From contig CP065012.1 in the NCBI GenBank assembly GCA_016699815.1, positions 558,001 to 622,000 on the forward strand: a stretch of DNA of 64,000 nucleotides, written 5' to 3'. Below the pieces are notes generated by a model that saw nothing but the letters and a program-made list of their open reading frames with translations, ran no database searches and had not been told where the DNA came from. Position numbers and translations under genes: made by a program. Shown here piece after piece: positions 36,877 to 44,389 of the stretch (position 1 is its first letter; every line of letters begins with the position of its first letter). This DNA comes from Chitinophagaceae bacterium. Its GTDB lineage: Bacteria; Bacteroidota; Bacteroidia; Chitinophagales; Chitinophagaceae.

Positions 36877-37512
36877 ATGCGTTCTTTTGAAAAATTATTA
36901 TCGGAAAATAAAGCCTGGTCTAAAAACCGGCAAAGCAACGACCCGGAATTTTTTAAGCGGCTTGCCCAATTGCAAACCCCGGAATTTTTATGGATTGGCT
37001 GCAGCGACAGCCGTGTGCCAACAAATGAAATAACCGGCACACAGCCCGGTGAAATTTTTGTGCACCGCAATATTGCTAATTTAGTAATTGACACCGATGT
37101 AAACCTGCTGAGTGTTTTATATTTTGCCATAAACCATTTAAAAGTAAAGCATGTAATTGTTTGCGGCCACTATGGCTGCGGCGGTATTAAAGCTGCTATG
37201 AGCAATAGCGATTTTAAGCAAATACTCAATATGTGGCTAAGAAAAATAAAAGATGTATATAAAGAAAACAGGGAAGAACTTGATGCAATTGCCGATATGG
37301 AAAAAAGAGAAAACCGCCTTACCGAACTCAATGTAGTAGAGCAGGTACGCAGGCTCATGAAAACTTCCATTATTCAAAAAGCGTGGAAAGACAGGCAGGC
37401 GCCGGATTTACACGGCTGGGTGTATAGCTTAAATGATGGCGTTATTAACCCAATATATCATTTAAAAGCCAACACAGCTATAGATCCGCTTTACCGTTAT
37501 GACGACCTGTAA
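36877..37512 (+). CDS. Beta-class carbonic anhydrase
   Basis: 211-residue cytoplasmic zinc enzyme that interconverts CO2 and bicarbonate. Zinc ligands C42 (in GCSDSRVPTN, with the Asp-Arg dyad D44-R46), H98 and C101 (in CGHYGCGG). Length and motif order match the beta class. It begins 10 nt after the sugar dehydrogenase gene. Nothing unusual. Confidence 0.96.
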   Translation: MRSFEKLLSENKAWSKNRQSNDPEFFKRLAQLQTPEFLWIGCSDSRVPTNEITGTQPGEIFVHRNIANLVIDTDVNLLSVLYFAINHLKVKHVIVCGHYGCGGIKAAMSNSDFKQILNMWLRKIKDVYKENREELDAIADMEKRENRLTELNVVEQVRRLMKTSIIQKAWKDRQAPDLHGWVYSLNDGVINPIYHLKANTAIDPLYRYDDL

Positions 37513-39060
37513 AGGAAATAAATTTTTACAGAAAAATAGAGAATACCAATGTTTTGATTTATTCATCTATTTGCCCGTTACAATTATCGTCTATACCGTT
37601 AGCGGGTACTTCGGCATGTCCGGGATTTACATTTGCGCTGGCATCATTACAATCAGAAGAATTGGCAACATAACCTGTAGGCATTGAACAGGATAAAACT
37701 GTATTCAATAGATCTCCATATCCATCGCCATCCGCATCTCTAAAAAATAGTTGGGCACCAATAGAATAAGGGTCATCAATTACTCCATTACAATCATCAT
37801 CAATTCCATTACATGTTTCTACTGCTGAAGGATTGATAGCAGGATTAGTATCGTTACAATCTCCGCCATAAGCAGAATAGCCATCGCCGTCATTATCCTG
37901 GTTACAACCCAGGCCTTCATCTACCTGTCCATCGCAATTATTATCTAAGCCATCGCATATTTCTGTTGCTGCAGGGTTTACAGCAGGGTCGTAGTCATCA
38001 CAATCACCATCCAAAACCGAAAAACCATCTCCATCGGTATCACATTGTTCATCTACCAAACCATTGCAATCATTATCTGCAAAGTCGTCACAAAGCTCGG
38101 GTGCGCCGGGATATGAAGTAGGATCCCAATCATTACAATCACCATCTGCTGTTGAATATCCATCAGCATCATTATCCAGGTCATCGCAACCTTCATCTAT
38201 CGTGCCATCACAATTATTATCTGCGCCATCGCATATCTCAGGCGTTCCCGGATTTACAGAAAAATTAAAGTCGTCGCAATCGGTTCCATCCAGCACCATT
38301 GCAGCAGGAGGATTTATTGGAGGGGAACATAGTACTTCAAAAGCAGTTGGGTTACCATAACCATCTTCATCAAAATCATAATAGTAAATGGTACCATCTA
38401 CCGGGTTATCATCAATGGTTCCATTACAATCATTATCCAATCCATCACAAATTTCTGGTGCATTTGGATTTACAGCAGTTTGAGTATCGTCACAATCTGT
38501 ATTATTGGTAACATATCCATTTTGTAATGAACATGCCTGTATACTTATATTTGGATTACCAAAACCATCTCCATCTGTATCGGCATAATATGAGTTCCCA
38601 TCAACAGGGTTTTCATCTATTTGTCCATCGCAATCATCATCAATTCCGTTGCATATTTCATTAGCGCCCGGGTAAATTGAAAGATTGTTATCATTACAAT
38701 CGGTATTATTGGCCACATAGCCATTGGGTGCAGCACATGCCTGCATACTAATAGAAGGGTTTCCAAATCCATCGCCATCTGCATCGGCATAATATGTGTT
38801 TCCATCAACAGGGTTTTCATCTATTTGCCCGTCGCAATTATCATCAATTCCGTTGCACAACTCATTTGCACCAGGATAAACTAATGGGTTGCTATCATCA
38901 CAATCCAAACCATTTCCAACATATCCAATCGGAAGCGAACAAGCCATTACTACATTTGAAATATCACCATATCCATCAGCATCACTATCTAAATAATATG
39001 GAACTGCTCCGGCAAGATTAGGATCTGATGCATCTATCAATCCATCACAGTCGTTATCGA

Positions 39061-39850
39061 GGCCGTCGCATACTTCTGTTGCACCGGGATTTATTGCAGG
39101 ATTGCTATCATCAATGTGGGGGGGGGGGGGAGAAAACAGGTTACAAAACCATGGCTGTACATGCCATGGTTGTATTGGCTGCGTTGCCAAGCCATCGCCA
39201 TCGCACGGCAAAAAATTGTTTTAACGCCTTCGTCAATTTGTCCATCGCAGTCGTTATCGAGGCCGTCGCATACTTCTGTTGCACCGGGATTTATTGCAGG
39301 ATTGCTATCATCACAATCGCCTGAGTTGGTTACAAAACCTATTGGCGCTGTACATGCCATGGTTGTATTGGCTGCGTTGCCATAGGTTATCGAGGCCGTC
39401 GCATACTTCTGTTGCGCCGGGATTTATTGCAGGATTGATATCATCACAATCGCCTGAGTTGGTTACAAAACCTATTGGCGCTGTACATGCCATGGTTGTA
39501 TTGGCTGCGTTGCCATAGCCATCGCCATCTGCATCGGCATAAAAAGTTGTTTTAACGCCTTCGTCAATTTGGCCATCGCAATTATTATCGAGGCCGTCGC
39601 ATACTTCTGTTGCGCCGGGATTTATTGCAGGATTGCTATCATCACAATCGCCTGAGTTGGTTACAAAACCTATTGGCGCTGTACATGCCATGGTTGTATT
39701 GGCTGCGTTGCCATAGCCATCGCCATCTGCATCGGCATAAAAAGTTGTTTTAACGCCTTCGTCAATTTGGCCATCGCAGTCGTTATCGAGGCCGTCGCAT
39801 ACTTCTGTTGCGCCGGGATATACCGTTGCATTATTATCGTTGCAATCGTT
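39061..39850. repeat. 198-bp tandem repeats coding for 66-residue MopE units
   Basis: The marker GGCCGTCGCA recurs at 39061, 39261, 39394, 39592 and 39790, giving spacings of 200, 133, 198 and 198 bp. 198 bp is 66 codons; the units at 39394-39790 are almost identical. The 133-bp unit lacks 65 bp and the 200-bp unit is scrambled. Other repeats nearer the C-terminus (37.6-39.0 kb) are much more diverged. Confidence 0.9.
39118..39130. other. Run of 13 G in a scrambled repeat unit
   Basis: A homopolymer of 13 G replaces part of a repeat unit whose normal sequence there is CACAATCGCCTGAGTT. Many single bases are also missing in the same unit (39131-39220). This looks more like a low-quality consensus than a phase-variation tract, but the second cannot be excluded. 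Confidence 0.7.
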
Positions 39851-40423
39851 ATTGTCAATGGAAAAATATCCTTCAGGCTGAAAGCAGGAAGTTTTCAAAC
39901 TACTATGATCTGTAAAGCCATCTCCATCGGCATCGGCATACCAGTTTTTACGTTCTGAAGTATTGCTCCAGGTTCCACCATAAAATACATTAATACAACC
40001 GGTGCTGGTATTAAGGATCAATAAACCTTCGGCTGGTGCAGTAATGGCATTTCGTTGCACTGTACTAAGCCTTGGCATAAGGAAACCTTTGTCGCCTGAA
40101 AAAACATCCAATACTGCAGATGGGTCGGGAGTAGTGGTATTGATACCTACACTTTGGGCAATAATTGATGTACAGGGTATAGTAGCAGTAAGAACAGCCA
40201 CACTGATGGCAAATAAAAATTTTTTCATTGATAATTGGTTAGAAGCTGTTTGCTTTAATTTAAAGGTAACAAAGACCACCATTTCTAAAATCTCCCAAAA
40301 ATCATTTGGGGGAACAGGACTACACTAAGCCAAAACGTAAAAGATTATGTAAAATTGTACTATAATAAAAAACCCGGAAAATAATTTCCAGGAAAAACTA
40401 GATATTAAAAAGTAATTTAAACT

Positions 40424-40933
40424 TTACCATACAACCTGAATAGTTTCTTTAATTACACCCATCACAAACACACTTTGCACATTACCCATGTTTTCTAACT
40501 GACTGAGTTTATTCACATGAAAATGATAATAGCTGTCCATATCTTCACAAACCACTTTAAGCATAAAGTCAAACTCACCGCTGATATTATAGCATTCAAT
40601 TACTTCATTTAATTCGTTAACGGCTTTAATAAATTTTACGCCGGCAGATTTGTTATGCTCTTTTAAGGATACATAACAAATAACCATGAGCCCTTTTTTA
40701 ACCTTTCGGTGATCCAGCAAAGTAACATATTGCTTAATGATGCCTGCCTGTTCCATTCTTTTAATACGCTCATGAACAGGAGTGGTACTAAGGTGAATAA
40801 TGCCGGAAATTTCTTTAACGGTGATCCTTGCATTTTGCTGCAGCAGTTTTAAAATAGCAAGGTCGTTGGCATCTAATAAAACATTTTCGAAAGCCGTTTG
40901 TTCTTTTGAAGCAGTATTTTTAGCCATTACCAT
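40424..40933 (-). CDS. Lrp/AsnC-family transcriptional regulator
   Basis: 169 residues. N-terminal helix-turn-helix (LDANDLAILKLLQQNARITV, ISGIIHLSTTPVHERIKRME, residues about 20-70) and a C-terminal RAM ligand-binding domain (YCYVSLKEHN region to YNISGEFDFMLKVVCEDMDSYYHF). Such proteins form octamers that wrap DNA and often repress themselves. The start is ATG at 40931-40933, or ATG six bases later. It is divergent from ahcY; three Lrp-like boxes at 31-bp spacing lie between, the first touching its own start codon, so self-control and control of ahcY are likely. Confidence 0.93.
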   Translation of the reverse strand: MVMAKNTASKEQTAFENVLLDANDLAILKLLQQNARITVKEISGIIHLSTTPVHERIKRMEQAGIIKQYVTLLDHRKVKKGLMVICYVSLKEHNKSAGVKFIKAVNELNEVIECYNISGEFDFMLKVVCEDMDSYYHFHVNKLSQLENMGNVQSVFVMGVIKETIQVVW

Positions 40934-41008
40934 GTATTTTATTCTATAAATTTACTAAAAAATTGTATTTTATCCTGATTTTATATATTTGCTTAGAATT
41001 TTATTCTG
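40932..41008. promoter_or_regulatory. Three Lrp-like boxes at exact 31-bp spacing
   Basis: 15-bp boxes at 40932-40946 (ATGTATTTTATTCTA), 40963-40977 (TTGTATTTTATCCTG) and 40994-41008 (TAGAATTTTATTCTG). They match the E. coli Lrp consensus YAGHAWATTWTDCTR at 12, 12 and 14 of 15 positions. Starts are 31 and 31 bp apart, about three helical turns, so all face the same side of DNA. The third lies just upstream of the ahcY -7 element; the first overlaps the regulator's start codon. Confidence 0.75.
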
Positions 41009-41015
41009 TAAGAGT

Positions 41016-41023
41016 TATCTTTG
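41016..41023 (+). promoter_or_regulatory. -7 promoter element of ahcY
   Basis: TATCTTTG, match to TAnnTTTG, 19 nt before the ATG at 41043. A TTG at 40989-40991 is 24 nt upstream. The third Lrp-like box sits between the two. Confidence 0.5.
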
Positions 41024-41042
41024 TATCCTAATAAATTATATT

Positions 41043-42371
41043 ATGTCAACAGCTATTACAAGCGCCATAGATTTTAAACTGGCCAACAAAGTAAAAGATA
41101 TCAGCCTCGCCGAATGGGGCCGTAAAGAAATTAAACTTGCCGAAGCTGAAATGCCCGGCCTTATGAGCCTTAGGGCAGAATATGGCGCAAGCCAACCTTT
41201 AAAAGGTGCACGTATAGCAGGTTGCCTCCACATGACCATTCAAACTGCGGTATTAATTGAAACACTGGTAGCCTTAGGCGCCGAAGTAAAATGGAGTTCC
41301 TGCAATATTTTTTCTACGCAGGATCATGCTGCGGCAGCAATAGCTGCAGCCGGTATTGGTGTATATGCCTGGAAAGGACAAACACAGGAAGAAGCCGACT
41401 GGTGCATAGAACAAACTTTATTTTTTGGTTCACCAGATCGTCCGTTGAATATGATTTTAGATGATGGCGGCGACCTTACCAATATTGTACTGGATAAATA
41501 TACCGAACTTATACCCGGCGTAAAAGGCATAAGCGAAGAAACCACAACAGGAGTACACCGCTTATATGAAAGGGTTGCAAAAGGTACATTACCCATGCCT
41601 GCAATAAATGTAAACGACAGTGTAACCAAATCTAAATTCGATAACAAGTACGGTTGTAAAGAATCGTTGGTAGATTCCATTCGCCGGGCCACTGATATAA
41701 TGCTTGCCGGTAAAGTAGCCGTTGTAGGCGGGTATGGCGATGTTGGCAAAGGATCTGCAGCATCTTTAAAAGGTGCAGGATGCAGGGTAATTGTAACCGA
41801 AATTGACCCAATATGTGCATTACAGGCAGCAATGGATGGCTTTGAAGTAAAGAAAATGATTGATGCAGTAAAAGAAGCCGACATTATTGTAACGGCAAGC
41901 GGTTGCCGGGATCTTATTACCGGCGAACATTTTAAAGCAATGAAAGACAAAGCCGTTGTATGCAATATTGGCCACTTTGATATTGAAATAGATATGGCCT
42001 GGTTAAATAAAAATTATGGCAATACCAAAGACACCATTAAACCACAGGTAGATTTATATAATGTAGATGGCCACGATGTAATTGTATTGGCAGAAGGACG
42101 CCTGGTAAACCTGGGATGTGCCACAGGCCATCCATCGTTTGTAATGAGCAATTCGTTTACCAACCAAACTTTGGCACAATTAGAATTATGGAACAATGCC
42201 AGCAAATACGAAAACAATGTGTATGTATTGCCCAAGCATTTAGATGAAAAAGTGGCAAGGCTGCATCTTAAAAAAATTGCTGTGGAGCTGGATACACTTA
42301 CCACTGCACAATCAGAATACCTGGGCATACCTGTAGCAGGGCCGTTTAAATCTGATATGTACCGGTACTAA
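41043..42371 (+). CDS. ahcY: Adenosylhomocysteinase (SAH hydrolase)
   Basis: NAD-dependent enzyme that splits S-adenosylhomocysteine into adenosine and homocysteine, keeping methyltransferases active. 442 residues from the ATG at 41043 (the open frame starts 54 nt earlier inside the promoter). Family motifs: GCLHMTIQTAVLIETL, SCNIFSTQDHAAAA, EETTTGVHRLYER, NAD-binding GDVGKGSAASLKGAG, and the C-terminal KSDMYRY that reaches the neighbouring subunit. It is divergent from an Lrp-type regulator and followed by a strong terminator. It marks the conserved left flank of the accessory island. Confidence 0.98.
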   Translation: MSTAITSAIDFKLANKVKDISLAEWGRKEIKLAEAEMPGLMSLRAEYGASQPLKGARIAGCLHMTIQTAVLIETLVALGAEVKWSSCNIFSTQDHAAAAIAAAGIGVYAWKGQTQEEADWCIEQTLFFGSPDRPLNMILDDGGDLTNIVLDKYTELIPGVKGISEETTTGVHRLYERVAKGTLPMPAINVNDSVTKSKFDNKYGCKESLVDSIRRATDIMLAGKVAVVGGYGDVGKGSAASLKGAGCRVIVTEIDPICALQAAMDGFEVKKMIDAVKEADIIVTASGCRDLITGEHFKAMKDKAVVCNIGHFDIEIDMAWLNKNYGNTKDTIKPQVDLYNVDGHDVIVLAEGRLVNLGCATGHPSFVMSNSFTNQTLAQLELWNNASKYENNVYVLPKHLDEKVARLHLKKIAVELDTLTTAQSEYLGIPVAGPFKSDMYRY

Positions 42372-42396
42372 AAACTATCCATATTGTACAAATATT

Positions 42397-42424
42397 TCCC
42401 CCGGTTTTTCCGGGGGATTTTTTT
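42397..42424 (+). terminator. Intrinsic terminator of ahcY
   Basis: TCCCCCGG (42397-42404), TTTTT loop, CCGGGGGA (42410-42417), then seven T (42418-42424). Textbook form. Confidence 0.92.
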
Positions 42425-42670
42425 GTGAACATTTCTTTGAAGAATAATATTTAGTGGGTAGCTGAGCAAAATATTATTAAAACACCTAACATTGTATTGT
42501 ACTAATAAAAATTCAGGAGTAACAAAAACAAAGTATTGGTTTTCAGGGAGATTTCCTTTTTAAGAGATTGAGGAAGTATCATATATTTACGAGTTGTACG
42601 CAACCCTAAAACGAAATTCCGTTCACCTTCAAGTTCCAAGACATTCAATTCAAAGTCTCTAACTGCCCGC

Positions 42671-42747
42671 CGCAAATTGCAGCACATTTGAAAGGCCCAC
42701 AAAACCCAAAGCACAAAAGCCAACATCGCAAAAGAGCTGCAATTGCC
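42671..42747 (+). repeat. Family A hairpin, copy 1
   Basis: Left arm CGCAAATTGCAGCACATTTG (42671-42690), right arm CAAAAGAGCTGCAATTGCC (42729-42747), 38-nt loop rich in A and C and containing GCACAAAAGCCAA. The arms pair except for one bulge and two A.A mismatches at GCACAT opposite AAGAGC. Compare the copies at 47836, 49232 and 56764. Confidence 0.7.
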
Positions 42748-42947
42748 AACACTCGAAGACAGACCCTTAGTTCGGACAGACAAACCCAATATCAGTATTA
42801 GCCCTTTCTAGTTTCATTTATACCCTTAAACAATTGATTATCCGCCCTATAAGACAGTTTCCTCTAAATTGTAAAGGTTCGCCTTTTTATTTTATTAGCT
42901 AAAACATTTATAGATATTGTTGAAGTTTTTGGTATAAAAATTTTTTT

Positions 42948-42961
42948 ATTGATATATCAAT
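42948..42961. promoter_or_regulatory. MarR operator-like perfect palindrome
   Basis: ATTGATATATCAAT, a 14-bp perfect palindrome that directly abuts the -7 element of marR. MarR-family repressors often bind such AT-rich palindromes and repress themselves; the match is inferred from position. Confidence 0.6.
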
Positions 42962-42969
42962 TATATTTG
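42962..42969 (+). promoter_or_regulatory. -7 promoter element of the marR-ABC-M1 operon
   Basis: TATATTTG, match to TAnnTTTG, 19 nt before the ATG at 42989, immediately right of the 14-bp palindrome. Confidence 0.5.
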
Positions 42970-42988
42970 CATCAAATATATTATTCAA

Positions 42989-43417
42989 ATGGAAAACATC
43001 AATGCAGTACTTTTTTATACTCTGGAAAAGTCAATTAAAGTATATAGGAAATATGCACAAACCCAAATAGCGAATGCTGGGTTTGATATAACTATAGATC
43101 AATGGCTGGTACTAAAATCTCTACAAGAAAACAGTCACTTGTCGCAAAACGAAATAGCAGATTTAGTATTCAAAGACATGGCTTCAATCACAAGAATTAT
43201 TGAACTTTTGGTAAAAAAAGAATTAGTCGAAAGGCATATAAACAATAGTGATAGAAGAAAATTTGAATTAAAAATTACAAAAAATGGCAAAAAAATGATC
43301 GAATTAATCTCTCCAATAGTAAAAAACAACCGCAAACAAGCTTTAAAAGGAATCACAAAACTTGAACAAAATAATTTAACATCTCGCTTAGAAATATTAA
43401 TAAACAATTGCAATTAA
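42989..43417 (+). CDS. MarR-family transcriptional regulator
   Basis: 142-residue winged-helix repressor: an N-terminal dimerisation helix, TIDQWLVLKSLQENSHLSQN, EIADLVFKDMASITRIIELLVKK (recognition helix near residue 70), and the wing ERHINNSDRRKFELKITKNG. It is the first gene of an operon with an ABC transporter ATPase and a permease-peptidase fusion, which it probably represses until a ligand arrives. Its own promoter carries a perfect palindrome. The region is more AT-rich than the backbone. Confidence 0.92.
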   Translation: MENINAVLFYTLEKSIKVYRKYAQTQIANAGFDITIDQWLVLKSLQENSHLSQNEIADLVFKDMASITRIIELLVKKELVERHINNSDRRKFELKITKNGKKMIELISPIVKNNRKQALKGITKLEQNNLTSRLEILINNCN

Positions 43418-43511
43418 AGTAAAGTGCAACAAACATTACTTTTCCTGGTTACGTTTATTCCAATAACCACCCAACCAACGCCCCAATTGTTTGAAAAAGA
43501 AAAATATAAAT

Positions 43512-44387
43512 ATGAACAGCTTAAAAATTACCAATCTCACAAAAACTTACGACAACGGTGTAAAAGCTTTGAGTAACATTTATTTGGAAATTGAAAACGG
43601 CATGTTTGGCTTACTAGGGCCAAATGGTGCTGGAAAATCTACTTTAATGAAAACCATTGTGGGGCTGCAGCAGCCAGATAGTGGTGGCATTTTTTTCAAC
43701 AAGGAAAATGTAATTGAAAATTCAAAATTTATTAAAAGTCAATTGGGCTATTTGCCACAAGACTTTGGTGTTTATCCCAATATTGCGGCGTATGATTTGC
43801 TGAATCACTTAGCAATTTTAAAAGGTTTGAACAATGCTACTACTCGAAAGGAGCAAATTTTAGCATTATTGGAAAAAACTAATTTGTCGAAACACAAAAA
43901 CAAAGCTGTAAGTACGTATAGTGGCGGAATGCGTCAGCGATTTGGCGTAGCACAAGCACTATTGGGCAATCCACAAATTATTATTGTAGATGAACCAACT
44001 GCGGGTTTAGATCCTGAGGAACGAAATCGTTTCAATAATTTGTTGAGCGAAATTGGAGAAAATATTATTGTAATACTATCAACACATTTGGTGGAAGATG
44101 TTCGAAATCTATGTACACAAATGACGATTATCAATAAAGGCGAATTGTTGTTAAGTGGCAATTCCGAACAATTTATTGATAAACTAAAGGGTAAAGTTTG
44201 GAAGAAACAAATAGATAAAAATGAATTGGTTGCTTATCAAAATCAATATAAAATTATTTCTACTCAACTGCAAGCTGGAAAGTTGAATATTAGAGTTTTT
44301 GCTAATGAAAATCCACAAAACGTATTTGCACCAATCGAAGCCGATTTAGAAGATGTTTATTTCACCACATTACAAAAAATGCAATAA
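43512..44387 (+). CDS. ABC transporter ATP-binding protein
   Basis: 291 residues from the ATG at 43512 (a TTG start 21 nt earlier is less likely). Walker A GLLGPNGAGKST (residues about 34-45), Q-loop YLPQDFGVYPN, signature YSGGMRQRFG, Walker B IIIVDEPTAGLDP, H-loop LSTHLVEDV. The type goes with ABC-2 export permeases. It lies 2 nt before the permease-peptidase gene. The substrate is unknown; antibiotic, peptide or lipid export are options. Confidence 0.94.
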   Translation: MNSLKITNLTKTYDNGVKALSNIYLEIENGMFGLLGPNGAGKSTLMKTIVGLQQPDSGGIFFNKENVIENSKFIKSQLGYLPQDFGVYPNIAAYDLLNHLAILKGLNNATTRKEQILALLEKTNLSKHKNKAVSTYSGGMRQRFGVAQALLGNPQIIIVDEPTAGLDPEERNRFNNLLSEIGENIIVILSTHLVEDVRNLCTQMTIINKGELLLSGNSEQFIDKLKGKVWKKQIDKNELVAYQNQYKIISTQLQAGKLNIRVFANENPQNVFAPIEADLEDVYFTTLQKMQ

Positions 44388-44389
44388 TT

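Larger units (their letters stand above)
37559..40228 (-). pseudogene. MopE-repeat secreted protein, frame broken in tandem repeats
   Basis: The protein starts at the ATG at 40226-40228 with a signal peptide (MKKFLFAISVAVLTATIPC), then a short Bacteroidota N-terminal module (LNTSTGCINVFYGGTWSN), then many MopE-type Asp-rich repeats of the form ATEVCDGLDNDCDGQIDEG plus YADADGDGYGN, which are calcium- or metal-binding-like. The frame fails twice: a 65-bp deletion near 39385 and a scrambled unit with a 13-G run at 39118-39130; together they restore the original frame, so the part from 39211 down to 37559 is in frame again. It stops right after a repeat (NCNGQIDE) with no T9SS sorting domain. Either a damaged gene or an assembly error in near-identical repeats; I lean to the latter. 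Confidence 0.75.
42425..42988. other. Intergenic region at the left edge of the island
   Basis: 564 bp between the ahcY terminator and marR. It holds one family A hairpin (42671-42747) and, at the right end, the marR operator and promoter (42948-42969). A 95-codon minus-strand frame (42502-42789) crosses the hairpin and is not convincing. The rest is non-coding with no recognisable mobile element. Confidence 0.6.

Noticed and set aside
37507..37531. CTGTAAA/TTTACAG hairpin after carbonic anhydrase as terminator
   Set aside because: The 7-bp stem is AT-rich and overlaps the stop codon with no U-run.
39118..39130. Phase-variable homopolymer
   Set aside because: The run lies in a unit with many other small errors and the frame is already broken nearby, which fits a sequence artefact better.
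37559..40228. CRISPR array or other short-repeat system
   Set aside because: The regular repeats are protein-coding MopE units of 198 bp with no unique spacers.
40934..41042. SAH riboswitch upstream of ahcY
   Set aside because: The 109-bp region is AT-rich and taken up by Lrp-like boxes and the promoter; no SAH-riboswitch core or stems are visible.
42502..42789. 95-codon minus-strand open frame left of marR
   Set aside because: It crosses family A hairpin copy 1 and its composition follows the non-coding repeat.
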